Origin: Coix lacryma-jobi var. lacryma-jobi
Lineage: Eukaryota; Streptophyta; Magnoliopsida; Poales; Poaceae
Assembly: GCA_009763385.1 (NCBI GenBank)
Contig: CM019830.1
Coordinates: forward strand, 97,342,649-97,406,648
DNA length: 64,000 nt
Direction: 5' to 3'
Shown here: one piece after another, positions 1 to 10,850 of the stretch
How the letters are laid out: each line of letters begins with the position of its first letter
Numbering within the stretch: the first letter of the stretch is position 1
The notes under the pieces: model-generated
Databases searched by the model: none
What the model was told of the DNA's origin: nothing
The model's input: the letters and a program-made list of their open reading frames with translations, nothing else
Translations under genes and position numbers: made by a program

Positions 1-10
1 AGAATCCTAC

Positions 11-997
11 ATGACTTGTGAAGTCTATGGAAAAACCGGATATTCTGGGAACCACTGCCCCGAGTTACATGAAGATTTGAACTTCATCATCAACAACAAC
101 AACAACGGTTTCCGTCAACAAAATCAAGGGTGGAATCAGCACTGCAATTCTCAAGGTAATAATTCATTCCCTCGCTCTAATTTCCAAAGTACTGATAATT
201 TCTCGTTCTTAAAGAATCTAGTATACTCTCAAGGTAGAACTACTGAATTTTTTAATAAGAAATTAATATCGAATGATAAAATGCTTGGGAACATAAATGC
301 TAAATTGGAAGATTTCTCATCTGCTCTCAAAAATCAACTTAGCTTTAATAAGATGTTAGAAACCCAATTAGCTCAACTTGCTGCGATCATACCATCTTTT
401 GGAACTGGCAAAATTCCGGCTAAACCTAACATGGAAACTGCAAATATGGTTGAAATAAAATATTTTAACTATTATGAATATCAAACCATGACTGTTAAAA
501 AGGGTGATCCTGGTAGTCCCATAATTAGATGCTCAATCTTTGGTGAAGTCTTTAAAAATGCCAAGTGTGATTTAGGATCGAGTGTGAACATTTTATCTAA
601 GGATTTCTATGAAAACTCGTTCTTTCCACCCATGTCATCCACATCTGCCTATGTCGTGCTAGCTGATCAATCAACATGCTATGTAGAAGGAATAATCACT
701 GATTTACCTATTCGTATTAGAGATTCATATGTTCCTGCTGATTTCATAATACTAGATATGGGAAATAGGAAAGATGTGCCTCTAATCTTAGGTAGACCTT
801 TCTTGAACACTGTTGATGCTTGCATATATGTGGGGAGTGGTAAAATGCAAATGACATTAGGAGGGAGGAAGGAAATATTCTCCTTTCCCCGTGGTCCCGC
901 ATATGCCGCTAACATGCAGAAAGCAAAACCCGTTCGTACCAAGAAGAGGCGCCCAAGAACAAGGTGGAACCGAAAGAAAGAACCACCTTCTCCCTAG
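11..997 (+). CDS. Partial gag-protease polyprotein of a gypsy retrotransposon
   Basis: This is an uninterrupted frame of 328 codons whose N terminus lies outside the window; the ATG at 11 is only the first methionine seen. It starts in a degenerate CCHC knuckle (CEVYGKTGYSGNHC), where tyrosines occupy the places of the second Cys and the His. An Asn/Gln-rich linker follows, then a retropepsin-like domain at about residues 165-290 with CDLGSSVNIL as the active-site loop and the LGRPFL motif near the C terminus. The protein ends in a basic tail. In an intact element it would form the capsid and cleave Gag. The loss of two zinc ligands suggests decay, or a non-autonomous Gag that tolerates it. 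The frame simply stops, with no pol after it. Confidence 0.75.
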   Translation: MTCEVYGKTGYSGNHCPELHEDLNFIINNNNNGFRQQNQGWNQHCNSQGNNSFPRSNFQSTDNFSFLKNLVYSQGRTTEFFNKKLISNDKMLGNINAKLEDFSSALKNQLSFNKMLETQLAQLAAIIPSFGTGKIPAKPNMETANMVEIKYFNYYEYQTMTVKKGDPGSPIIRCSIFGEVFKNAKCDLGSSVNILSKDFYENSFFPPMSSTSAYVVLADQSTCYVEGIITDLPIRIRDSYVPADFIILDMGNRKDVPLILGRPFLNTVDACIYVGSGKMQMTLGGRKEIFSFPRGPAYAANMQKAKPVRTKKRRPRTRWNRKKEPPSP

Positions 998-2745
998 TTG
1001 TGTAATTCACATAACAAAGGAGAGGTGTCAAAAGAAGAAGAACCCGATGAAGTACTTAAAGAAGAAGCACCCAAGGAAGAAGATCCACCCAATAAGGATG
1101 AAATTCCATGGATCTAAGGTATGGATTTACTTTTAAATTTCGCTTCAAATTTCCCTTTTTTCAAATAAATAACATATGTCATGCATGTAACTAAAAAAAA
1201 TCAGTTATCATTAGTTATATGCATAAGTATATGTTAACTTGGCTAATAAAATATCATAATAGGATAGTTTCCCTTCTTCACAACATTAGATAGTTTCCTT
1301 TTTAATAAAATAAGAACAAGAGCTCCGACCAAGAAAGGTGAAGACCCTTCACCAAGCAAGAAGCCAGCTTGTGGGAGATCCTCAGCCAATAAGGTATGTT
1401 TTAACCTTACGCTTTATATTCGGTTCTTAAATTCTATATCTTTTGAAAGTTTTTGAATGTTATATACTTGCCTAAGTAATTATCCCATGAGTAAAAATGA
1501 TAAAATCTGCTTAAAAATGTTGGAACCTGAATAAGAAATAAAATATGCCATGCAAATGCTATTGTTATAGTTAGAACAACTAGTTTTATCTAAGTTGTAG
1601 CTTTTGTGGGTTGCACATGTTTTAACTAAAATCATGCTTAGTGAATAAAGTTAATTAGAAATTGAGTAATTCTTTAAACTTGTTAAGGTGAAATTAGGAC
1701 CTAATCTGGAGGATTTCTTTTAAAAATCATGAAAACCTTGCTAAAAGTTCCTCCTGGATTTTATCTCATCCCACCACTAGCTAAATATTTGTTAGTCAAA
1801 ACCACAAAGAGCTTTGTTTGTGTTGAGCTTTGTTAGACCTCATAGATCTTAGTAGAGAAGCTTATCATTTCTTTTGATCAAGATACACACACCCACCATA
1901 AATTGCTTACTCTCCACTTTGGAAGTTTGCAACCAGCAAATAAATTGCTCATTCTCTACTCTGGAGATATGCAATACCTTGCCAAATGTTCCATTGCTAG
2001 CCTTATGCTATTCCTACACTGGGAATAAGCATTTCTCTCTCTTCCCCCTTTTCATTTCTAAAATCCTTTCCTATAGACAATCTGGGGAAATCTAGAGCTA
2101 AAAAAAGAGAGATATATAAAAAAAGTGAGCAAAGTAGCTCAAGAGAGGACTATGTCCTAAGAAAATGTGAGGACACATTTTTGTCTACTCACTATGTATC
2201 GAGTAAAAAAAGAGAGAGAGTTACCATTAGCTCTAGACCCCAGAAATTAACTAGGAAGGATTATGAAATATCTCTCTATACACTTCCACATAACCACACA
2301 TGCACATCTTGATCAATTTTTATGATTTGTTGCTCCTTATGATCTGAGTGTCTAGCTTAGCAATAAACATTATGCAATTTGCTCATGATTCTTAGCCTAC
2401 CTATAACTCCACATATCATTCTTTAGAAATAGGACAGGCTATGTTTTGGCCTAAGTAAGGATTTAAACACCATTGAGTGATTGAGTGAATCTTGGAGGAC
2501 TTAAGCAAGTTTTTATCTTTTGAAAATCTTAAAAAAACCTCCAGACAGAATCCTAGTCAAACCTAAGCAAGATAAAAGTTTCCTATCTACTGCTTTATTT
2601 CACTCTTCCATGTTTGAAGTGAAAAGCTATAAGCCCCACATTGCTATGATTAATGATATACACTAAGTTATTTCTCACTATACAATATGCACTTGTATAC
2701 ATCTTAAGTTGCTATCTATTTCATGTTCAATGCTTAAACCGCATT
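998..2745 (+). other. Non-coding 3' region of the Athila-like element
   Basis: AT-rich sequence without a long open frame or pol motif. It holds several purine-rich runs (around 2096-2130 and 2205-2220). Between 1899 and 2032 there are three diverged copies of a short stem-forming unit, the clearest being TGCTATTCC paired with GGAATAAGCA near 2008-2033. I see no gene. A long 3' region like this is common in Athila-like elements. Confidence 0.5.
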
Positions 2746-2765
2746 GTTGCTCGAGGACGAGCAAC
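2746..2765. repeat. Perfect 8-bp hairpin just upstream of the polypurine tract
   Basis: GTTGCTCG and CGAGCAAC form a perfect inverted repeat around AGGA, six bases before the purine tract. The position next to the plus-strand priming site suggests a role in reverse transcription or RNA 3' structure. That role is inference. Confidence 0.8.
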
Positions 2766-2771
2766 AGGTTA

Positions 2772-2784
2772 GCTTGGGGGAGCT
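2772..2784 (+). promoter_or_regulatory. Polypurine tract (plus-strand primer) of the Athila-like element
   Basis: GCTTGGGGGAGCT directly precedes the LTR terminus TGTAG. A purine block of this kind abutting a TG terminus is the standard plus-strand priming site. Confidence 0.7.
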
Positions 2785-3338
2785 TGTAGATGGTCCCTAA
2801 ACACTTGTTTTACCATCAACATTTTACCCAAAAATTCACCAAAAAGGTATGAAATGTAGTCAAATAGGTTTCAAACTAACCAAATTCCACATGTCCATAG
2901 ATTTTTACTTGAATGCAGGAGTTGGACCAAATTTGGAGAATGGACCCACCAGGGGCTGAGCCCACTCACCAGGACCCATTTGGGCCCTAGTGGGGTGGCG
3001 CCCGCCACCCCTAGGTGGCGCTTGCCACCAGGGAGAGGCCCAAACTCCCCCTGCCACGTCACTGATCCGTGTGACCACCCCAGGGCCAAATCTTAGCCCT
3101 TGGTCATTAGGTCAGTGGCATCGGAGGGCTTAGGAGGGGAGTGGCGTGGATCACGACCTAATGACGGTTATCTGGACATGCAACCGCCTTGGAGGAGTCC
3201 CTGGAGACCGTAGGATCAATGACGGTGGATCCAAGGGCCAGGGGGATGGCGGCCGCCACCTAGGGCTGGCGCCCGCCACTAGGGTTTGCCCTAGGTCGGT
3301 TGGCTGCCCCCTATAAGTACCCCCCTCACTCACTTGGG

Positions 3339-3348
3339 CTATAAATAC
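3339..3348 (+). promoter_or_regulatory. TATA box of the Athila-like LTR
   Basis: CTATAAATAC within the LTR, followed by a purine-rich leader. A second TATA-like site (CTATAAGTAC) lies at 3311-3320. Confidence 0.6.
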
Positions 3349-3858
3349 CCCCTGGAGGAATCACTTCATTTCAAGCAAGGAAGGAAGAAGCAAAGAAAGC
3401 AAGGCTAGAGCTAGAGAGCTAATAGCATAGGATTTAGCGAAGCTTAGGAAAGTAGGTAGCTAGTAGAGCAAGGAATCCTTGCCTCATTGCCCTCGTGGAA
3501 GCGCTGCTCAAGGCTTAGCTCAAGAGTAGAAGCGTGCGAGTGATCGGTCCTGGAGTTGGGAAGAGTCTTCCTTCATCTCTAGTTTAGGTTTTGCTCTTGT
3601 TACTCAAGCACTTTACTATATTCTAGTTCATCATTTCAGGTATTACTTTATTCTACTTACCAGTATTGAGTAGTATACTTGATTGATTGCTTGAGTACCT
3701 AGCTATCCTACAGTTCAATTCACATAGCCATAGTAGTTAATCTCTAGTGTGCTTAGTGTTTGATCTTTGCAATAGGTTGCTTAGTTAGTTTAGTGTTTAT
3801 CTTATTAAGTCAAGTATTTGCTCTGACGTCTGCAAGGCTGTCTCTATTCTAGGCCAGG

Positions 3859-3863
3859 ATAGA
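3859..3863 (+). repeat. Target-site duplication of T1 (ATAGA)
   Basis: ATAGA directly precedes the 5' LTR of T1 and recurs at 16050-16054 directly after its 3' LTR. A 5-bp duplication is the integrase signature and proves that T1 inserted as a unit. Confidence 0.95.
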
Positions 3864-4507
3864 TGTTGGGGGAAAGGACCCTCGGCAGAAGCGCCGCCCC
3901 TACTGGTGCTCGAAATTAGCCCTCGCGCAACGCCTGGTGTCCTTGCGAGGTCCCTCTCCTATTGGAGACCGTTACCCTGACCCTCGGACGCGGGGCCGAC
4001 CCTCGTCGCTTTGTTGTGCTTCCGTGCAGGTCTAAGGCGACGGTCGCACTGCAGGAAACCTTCGCTGACTCACGACGCCACCTTCGCTCCGAGCGAAGGT
4101 CCAGGCAAGCGGCAAGTATGCGCTGCCCCAGAAGCAAGCGAAGCCGAAGGTCCGGCGAGCGCGGCCGAAGGTCAAGAACGCCGCACATCTCCCCGGAGGT
4201 GAACAAGGGCCAGGTGGCGGCGCGCTGGAGGGTGGCCGATTAGGGTTCCCGCTTCAGCTGTGTATTTACGCTCTTGCCCTTCCTCTCTGCGCAGAGGCGA
4301 GGAATCTTTCCTGTACCCTTTTGTAATTTGGCCGTGCCCCTTGGCATTCCCTATAAATACCAAGGGGATGAACAGTTTAAGGGGACGACCTCTTGGGAAT
4401 TTGAGCACCTTCCACTTCCGTCTTACCTTCGCTACTGCATCCGACACTTGGCCGCCTTCGCTCTTTCCCCTGCACAAGTGCGGAGGTGGGGCAAGTGCGT
4501 TCCAACA
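3864..4507 (+). repeat. T1 5' LTR
   Basis: 644 bp, from TGTTGGGGGAAAGG to CCAACA. TATA box CTATAAATAC at 4351-4360. Rich in the motif CCTTCGC and its complement. Matches the 3' LTR except at three positions (a g/t near the start, a c/t near 4077, a t/g near 4378). Confidence 0.95.
4351..4360 (+). promoter_or_regulatory. TATA box of the T1 5' LTR
   Basis: CTATAAATAC, about 150 bp before the LTR end. The same box occurs near 15893 in the 3' LTR. Confidence 0.7.
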
Positions 4508-4530
4508 GTTTGGCGCCGTCCGTGGGGAAG
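4508..4530 (+). promoter_or_regulatory. T1 primer-binding region
   Basis: GTTTGGCGCCGTCCGTGGGG directly follows the 5' LTR. TGGCGCCG-type primer sites are usual in plant gypsy elements. I have not assigned the tRNA. Confidence 0.7.
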
Positions 4531-4539
4531 AAGTCTGAA

Positions 4540-6693
4540 ATGGCGGGAAACAGGAGAGCACCTTCGACGAGGGACCAGCGCGTTGCTAGAGAGGCGGCGG
4601 CGGTGATCCCGCCTGCTGAGGAAATTGTACAGCCCTCGGGAGGAGAGAATGTCACCCCGGAACCCCAATCCCTGGGCCCCCAGGCTCGAGTGGCGACGCT
4701 GCCACACCCACACACTTCGGGAGAAAGAGAGGGAGAAGAAGAAGAGGTGGGCCTCGAGGCCCTTGAAAGGCTCGAGGCTGAGCTGCAAGAGAAGAAGAGG
4801 CGCCTGGAACAGCTTGAGAGGCATAACCGACTGCGCTCGATCAGACAGAGGGCAGACGAGGCCAGGGAGCGGCTTCGCCGTATGGAGGAATCCCTCGCCG
4901 CGGCAGAAGCCGAAGCCGAAGGCTGGGATAATGAGGAGATACCCCCGTTGCGAGAGGGGAATGTGGAGCCGAATCAAGATAACCTTCGTCACCATCCACC
5001 ACCCCCACCACCACCAGTACACCCAGAGCCATATCCTGTGAGACACCCAAACTTCCGCCAACTCTACCCAGATGAGAGAGAACAGAACCTTCGCATTCAG
5101 CGAAGGCATCAGCAACACCAAATGTCGTACGATCCAAAGTCACCACTCTCCCAAATACTCCAAACCCAGCCCTGGCCACCATGCTATAATCCACAAAACC
5201 TACCCCGCTACGATGGATTTTCCGACCCTCGCTAGTTCATCATGAGCTACGAAGCAGCGGTTGCCGCAGCAGGCGGTGATGAATCAACAATGGCAAAATC
5301 CTTTGTCATCATCCTGCGAGACATCGCACAAACTTGGTACAGCAACCTTCGCCCCGGAACTGTGGATTCCTGGGCCTCCCTCAGAGACAAGCTGTGTACA
5401 AATTTCAAGGGCATCACTCCAGCCCCGTCAAACCCCATCGAGCTATTCAATTGCAAGCAAGAAGAACGCGAGCCGCTCCAAGATTACTGGCGAAGGTTCA
5501 TTCAAATCAGAGCAAGGACCCCTGGGATCTCTGACGAGGCCGTCATCCTCGCTGCAGTCAGTGGCCTGCGCCCAGGACCATGGTCCTCAAAATTTGCCAG
5601 AAAACCGGCAAACTCAATCGAAGAGTTGCATGAAACAATGGAAAGATACTGTAGAGCTGATATGGATTTCAGAGCGAAGTCCGATGCTCGGAGGTCTCAG
5701 CAGAGGCCACAGCCGAGGCCTCACCCAAGAGAAAGCAACCTTCGCCAAGAGCAAAGCAACGTCGGTGCAATCAACAAAGCAACAAATTATGAACATCAAA
5801 CACGCGACGCTCAACACCCCAGCAGCCAAGCCCCGCAGGGTTTGCCACCACCACCGAATCAGCGGTTCCAGCAGCGAGATCCTGCCAAAATGTATTGTCA
5901 CTTCTGTGGAATGGGAAAGGGGCACACAACAAAGCAATGCGAATGCTTCGCCAAGGGAAAAGAATACCAGGAATCCAGGAAACCTGCTCTGTCAGACCCC
6001 CGAACCATAAACCACACAAGGAAACCAAGCTTCCACCCACCAAATCCAACATACCACTATACCCCCATAAACTACGGCCTACCTTCGCAACAACCCCCCT
6101 ACACCCACCACCCACTCTACAACCAAACCCATTATCAGCCAACCACCACCCCACAACGCCAAAACCCACCTTACACAGTCACATACCCAGCTACCCCCCA
6201 AAACCAAATTCCAACAACCCACCAAGCCACCAGCGCTCTGCCACCACCACCGCCAATCCCCGCGTTACCAGCACCACAACCTGTGAAAGCCGAAGCCTCG
6301 AGCCAAACGACCATCAACAATCCAACATCGACCTTCGGTGTGATTCTAGCTATCACCGGAGGTTCAAATGAAGACCATGGTAACAAACGGCAGAGGAAGG
6401 AACATGCCAGACGCGTTCACCACGTGGCCGTCGATGGACCACATAAATTCGGCCGTTGGTCTCACATCCCCATAACCTTCGATTCCAGTGACATGAAGCT
6501 AAGAGATTACCCTCACACAGATGCCATGGTGATCGAAACCAACCTCGCTGGGTGGACTGTCACCAAAATACTGGTCGATACAGGAAGCTCCGCTGACATC
6601 TTGTTCGCTTCAACCTTCGACAGCATGAAGCTTGACAGAAATCTTCTGCAACCGGCCGACAACCCCAATACGGTTTCGGTGGTCAACAAGTGA
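4540..6693 (+). pseudogene. T1 gag-protease, broken by a nonsense codon
   Basis: The frame opens at ATG 4540 (MAGNRRAPSTRDQ). Its first 230 codons hold a charged coiled-coil-like stretch rich in Glu and Arg. TAG at 5233-5235 then interrupts it, and reading continues in the same frame from 5242 with a retrotransposon Gag core, a CCHC knuckle (CHFCGMGKGHTTKQC, 5896-5940), a long Pro/Gln/Asn-rich linker, and the protease loop LVDTGSSADILF at about 6571. The frame is lost near 6665 by what looks like a one-base deletion, giving the stop at 6691. The TAG is what a C-to-T change in a CAG glutamine codon would give. A full Gag cannot be made without readthrough. Confidence 0.88.
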
Positions 6694-7965
6694 GAGCCGT
6701 CGGGAAAATTTCTCTGCCCGTGACCTTCGGCGACCAAATCAACTGCAGGACGGAACATATAACATTTGATGTCGTCGACATGTTCTACCCATACAATGCC
6801 ATTTTTGGCCGAGGGGTCACAAACACGTTCAATGCGGTCATCCATCCCGCCTACCTATGCATGAAACTTCCCGCTCCGAAGGGTGTGGTCGCGGTATTTG
6901 GGGACCAGGACATTGCAAGGACAGCTGAAGGGAACGTAGCCCCGGGGCAACGTAATGTACACAATCTGTCCAAACCTCAAACCCCCGGTCTCAGCGTCGA
7001 GGGCGAGGTCCGCAATGACAAAGTGAAAGCGGCGCCAAAGGACGAAACCAAACAAGTCCAACTCTTCGAGGGTAATGCCGAAAGAAAGGTGATTATTTCA
7101 GCCAATCTAGGCCCTCAATCAGAAGGCAGCCTCGTCACCTTCCTCAGAGAAAATTCCGACACCTTCGCTTGGTCCGCAGAAGACCTAAAAGGAGTCAACA
7201 GATCAATGATCGAGCATAGCCTGAACATCAAAACAGGCTATCGCCCAATCAAACAAAAGCTTCGCAAGATGTCAGAAGAAAGAAAGGAGGCAGCGAAGGC
7301 TGAGGTAAAAAGGCTTCTGGACGCAGGCGTCATTCGCCCAGTCAAATACCCAACTTGGCTCTCAAATGTGGTCCTAGTCCAAAAGAAGAACAAAAAATGG
7401 TGAATGTGCGTCGATTTCACTTGCTTGAACAAAGCCTGCCCGAAAGATGATTTCCCCCTCCCAAACATAAGCACCCTGGTCGACAGAGCGGCAGGTTGCC
7501 AAATGCTGTCCCTCCTCGATTGCTTCTCAGGCTATCACCAGATCTGGATGAATGAAGAAGACGAAGAAAAAACAAGTTTATCACACCCTCGGGCACCTTT
7601 TGCTTCCGAAGGATGGCAGAAGGTTTGAAAAATGCAGGCTCAACCTTCGCTCGCATGACCTCCGAAGTTTTCAAGATGAGCATGCTGTCTCCGCCTATGT
7701 CGACGACCTAGTCGTCCAGAGTGAACTAAAAGAGAACCACATACCAGACTTATCGAGGGTATTCAGCAACCTCCGGTCCGCCGGACTGAAACTAAACCCA
7801 GAAAAATGTGTTTTCGGGGTAAGCGAAGGTAAATTGCTAGGTTGCATCGTCTCAGCCAGAGGAATCGAAGCCAACCCTGAGAAGATTGATGCCATCTTGA
7901 ACATGGAACCTCCGGCGACAAAGAAAGCAGCTCAGCAATCTGACCGGGGCACATTGAAAAGAACT
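6672..7965 (+). pseudogene. T1 protease end and reverse transcriptase, frameshifted
   Basis: The protease C-terminal half and RT N-terminal part are open at 6690-7403 (motif LLDAGVIRPVKYPTWLSNVV). TGA at 7401-7403 interrupts, and the same frame continues with CVDFTCLNKACPKDDFPLP to about 7565. Two further frame changes follow. The catalytic YVDD is at 7695-7706 and the connection region runs to about 7930. At 7930-7965 the sequence jumps from the end of RT into the end of the RNase H region, so most of RNase H is deleted. The TGA fits a CGA-to-TGA change. The enzyme is dead. Confidence 0.88.
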
Positions 7966-9431
7966 ACAAAGCAAAAGATCCAGAGCTTCAAAAGTATTTT
8001 CAATATGTACGAAGGTTAGAATCTTTCTTCCTCGGCATAACCGTAAAAGCAATATCGAGGACTGAAAACAGTGAAGCAGATTGCTTAGCCAAAGCAGCCG
8101 CGCAGCAGCTACAGCTCCCTCCGGACGTGTTCTACGAGGTTTCCACTCGGTCAGCCTTCGAAGCTTCCGAAATCAGCATCAAGCTGATCAGCACAATTCA
8201 GTGCGTGGATTGGAGAGCACCTATCATGGCCTACATCAAAGGACTCCATGAACCCAGCTCCAAAGAAGAAGAGAACAGACTAAAGCAAAGAGTGCGAGGG
8301 TACAAGATTGTGGATAACACCTTGTTCAAAGCTTCGGTAACCTCACCTTGGCTCAAGTGCGTGTCACAGTCCGAAGGTAACGACATCCTCAAACTCATCC
8401 ATGAAGGTATATGTGGTTCACACAATGGCCCGAGGGCACTAGTAGGAAAGGCTTTCCGGCAAGGTTTCTACTGGCCAACTGCGCTGAGAGATTCTGAAAC
8501 CATCGTCAAGAAGTGCGAAGGTTGTCAACTGACAGCAAAAAACCAAAACACCCCAGGGGCTCCCACAACCCTCATATGCCCAACCTGGCCTCTACAAAGG
8601 TGGGCAATGGATCTCGTGGGCCCACTACCCACGGCTCCGGGGAACCTTCGCTATGCGGTGGTAGCCGTGGAATATTTCACCAAATGGACCGAAACAAGAC
8701 CGCTGTCCTCCATAACCTCCCTCGCAGTAAAAAGGTTTTTCTGGCAGCAGATAGTTTGTCGCTTCGGAGTCCCCCAACATCTAACCGTCGACAACGGCAC
8801 CCAGTTTGACAGCGAGGTTTTCAAAGAATTCTGTGCACAAATCAGAACAATTCTATGCTTCGCCTCAGTCCGACACCCGCAGTCCAACGGTCTAGTCGAA
8901 AGAGCCAACGCAACAATCTTCCAATCCATATCCAAAAAATTGCAAGGCAGGCCCAAAGGCAAATGGGCAGACGAGCTAACTGCAGTCACCTGGTCTCACA
9001 ATACCTCCGAATGCAGAGCAACCAAATTCACACCCTTCAAACTTTTGTTCGGCGAAGAAGCCGTGTTACCAGAGGAGCTAAAATACGTTTCACCAAGAAC
9101 AACCCTCGCAAGTGATGAGCCAGCCAAGCTAACTGACAAAGACTTGCTAGAAGAAACAAGATGCAGCGCAGTTCACAACCTTCGCAAGTATCAGGCAGAG
9201 ACCAAAAAATGGAGAGATAAAAAGGTCAGAATCAAAAACCTGCAGAAGGGTGACCTCGTCCTCATCCGTAAACAAAACGCCAGCATGGCCGGAAAGTTCC
9301 AGCCTAAGTGGACAGGCCCGTTCCTGATCGCAGAATGCAATCGCCCAGGCTCTTTCCACCTCTCCGACAGCGAAGGTAATATCCTACCACACACCTGGAA
9401 CATTGACGACCTTCGCAAATTCTACCCATAG
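7966..9431 (+). CDS. T1 RNase H remnant and integrase (open frame, no start of its own)
   Basis: One open frame runs from the RNase H end (about 7966-8100) through the whole integrase to the stop at 9429-9431. The zinc-binding region shows HEGICGSHNG and later KKCEGCQ (HHCC type). The core shows MDLVGPL, VDNGTQFDSE and HPQSNGLVERAN, carrying the D, D and E residues. The C-terminal domain ends NIDDLRKFYP, with no chromodomain, consistent with Tat. It would normally be released from the Gag-Pol polyprotein. Here the upstream breaks mean it is unlikely to be translated from genomic RNA, although the domain itself is unbroken. Confidence 0.85.
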
Positions 9432-9716
9432 CGGAGCCTTAGCGAGCCCTCGCGTTATGTAATCTTTGTCACATACTATGTTATCTACACTCATGTACTT
9501 GACAAAAACAGGAGCTGCACTCTTTTTCCTTACGAAGGGGCGTAAGGTTTTTTAATGAGGCAGTATCCAAAGCATTAATACAGGCTAGAACCCCCAAAAA
9601 GCAAAGTCTCCAACCCTCCACTCCCAAGCATCGAAAAAGCGGATCTCTTTCAAGAGCGCTACATTCGATGATAACCTGCTAAGATTGCTTCGAAAAACAT
9701 TCCTTTTCTTTTCAAA
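9432..9716 (+). other. T1 spacer between pol and tandem arrays
   Basis: No open frame or repeat of note. It leads into the first tandem array. Confidence 0.5.
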
Positions 9717-10250
9717 GCAAACTTCACCTCCGCCTAAGATAAGGGGAGGAAAGTCGAGCACCCTAGCACAAACGACAGGGGCTCGCAAAAAGCAAACTCA
9801 CCTCCGCCTAAAATAAGGGGAGGAAAGTCGAGCACCCTGGCACAAACGACAGGGGCTCGCAAAAAGCAAACCTCACCTCCGCCTAAGATAAGGGGAGGAA
9901 AGTCGAGCACCCTGGCACAAACGACAGGGGCTCGCAAAAAGCAAACCTCACCTCCGCCTAAGATAAGGGGAGGAAAGTCGAGCACCCTGGCACAAACGAC
10001 AGGGGCTCGCAAAAAGCAAACCTCACCTCCGCCTAAGATAAGGGGAGGAAAGTCGAGCACCCTGGCACAAACGACAGGGGCTCGCAAAAAAGCAAACTTC
10101 ACCTCCGCCTAAAATAAGGGGAGGCGCGAAGTCCCAAAAAAGTCAAGCACCCTGGCACAAACGACAGGGGCTCGCAAAAGAAGCAAACTTCACCTCCGCC
10201 AGAAGTAAGGGAAGGTGCGAAGTCCAAAAAGTCGAGCATTCTCGCACAAG
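9717..10250. repeat. 75-bp tandem array (about 7 units)
   Basis: Units begin near AGCAAAC(C)TCACCTCCGCC. Steps between successive ACCTCC landmarks are 74, 75, 75, 75, 76 and 91. The last step is longer because of a short insertion (GCGCGAAGTCCCAAAA). The middle units are nearly identical, which suggests recent amplification or gene conversion. 75 is a multiple of 3, so reading frames stay open across the array by arithmetic rather than because of a gene. Confidence 0.95.
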
Positions 10251-10690
10251 CAAGCCAGGCCTCAGGCGGGCGCGTATTAACCGTCCCGCCCGAGCCCTCC
10301 AAGCCAGGCCTTGGGCGGGCCCACATTAACTGTCCCGCCCGAGCCCTCCAAGCCAGGCCTCGAGCGGGCCCACATTCTCCGTCTCGCCCGAGCCCTCCAA
10401 GCCAGGCCTCAGGCGGGCCCACATTCTCCGTCTCGCCCGAGCCCTCCAAGCCAGGCCTCGAGCGGGCCCACATTCTCCGTCCCGCCTGAGCCCTCCAAGC
10501 CAGGCCTCGGGCGGGCCCACATTCTCCGTCTCGCCCGAGCCCTCCAAGCCAGGCCTCGGGCGGGCCCACATTCTCCGTCTCGCCGGAGCCCTCCAAGCCA
10601 GGCCTCAGGCGGGTGCGTTTTCTCAGTCTCACCCGAGCCCTCCAAGTCAAGCCCCCGACGGGTGCATTTTCTCCTGCCTCGCCCGACCAA
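10251..10690. repeat. 49-bp GC-rich tandem array (8-9 units)
   Basis: Landmark CAAGCCAGGC recurs every 49 bp at 10251, 10300, 10349, 10398, 10447, 10496, 10545 and 10594, with a decayed unit near 10643. Units contain GGCGGGCCCAC and CCGTCTCGCCCGAG. Confidence 0.95.
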
Positions 10691-10850
10691 TGTGGCACCC
10701 TCGTCCAGCAGAAGTCTCGGCTTAGCAACTGTCAAACCGTTTTGCAAACCGCAAAATCCAAACCATCGACCTTCGTAACACCCTCGAAATAGTGACTATA
10801 GGCAAACGGGTCACTGTCCTCTCCAAACCAGCATGTTAAAAAGCATCGCG

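Larger units (their letters stand above)
1..3863 (+). mobile_element. Athila-like Ty3/gypsy element, left part (gag-protease, 3' region, LTR start)
   Basis: The window opens inside the gag of a gypsy element. Order: gag-protease frame to 997, about 1.75 kb without coding capacity, a hairpin (2746-2765), a purine tract, and an LTR beginning TGTAGATGG at 2785. T1 interrupts the LTR at 3863, and the LTR resumes at 16055. No reverse transcriptase, RNase H or integrase lies between the protease and the LTR, so this copy is gag-only. The DLGSS-type protease and the downstream primer-site sequence suggest an Athila-type lineage. That is inference from motifs, not from a search. Confidence 0.7.
2785..3863 (+). 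repeat. Athila-like LTR, first part (split by T1)
   Basis: Starts TGTAGATGG after the purine tract. It includes GC-rich stretches, a TATA box at 3339-3348, and the T1 target site ATAGA at 3859-3863. With the second part (16055-16768) the restored length is about 1.79 kb, ending GCTACA, so the termini are TGTAG and CTACA. Confidence 0.75.

Noticed and set aside
3916..4715. Overlapping frames over the T1 5' LTR on both strands
   Set aside because: They are mirrored in the 3' LTR, contain no domain and conflict with the LTR structure; treated as shadows.
9734..10728. Long minus-strand frames of 122 and 209 codons over the 75- and 49-bp arrays
   Set aside because: The 75-bp unit is a multiple of three, so stops are simply absent from the repeated unit; the proteins are pure repeats without other support.
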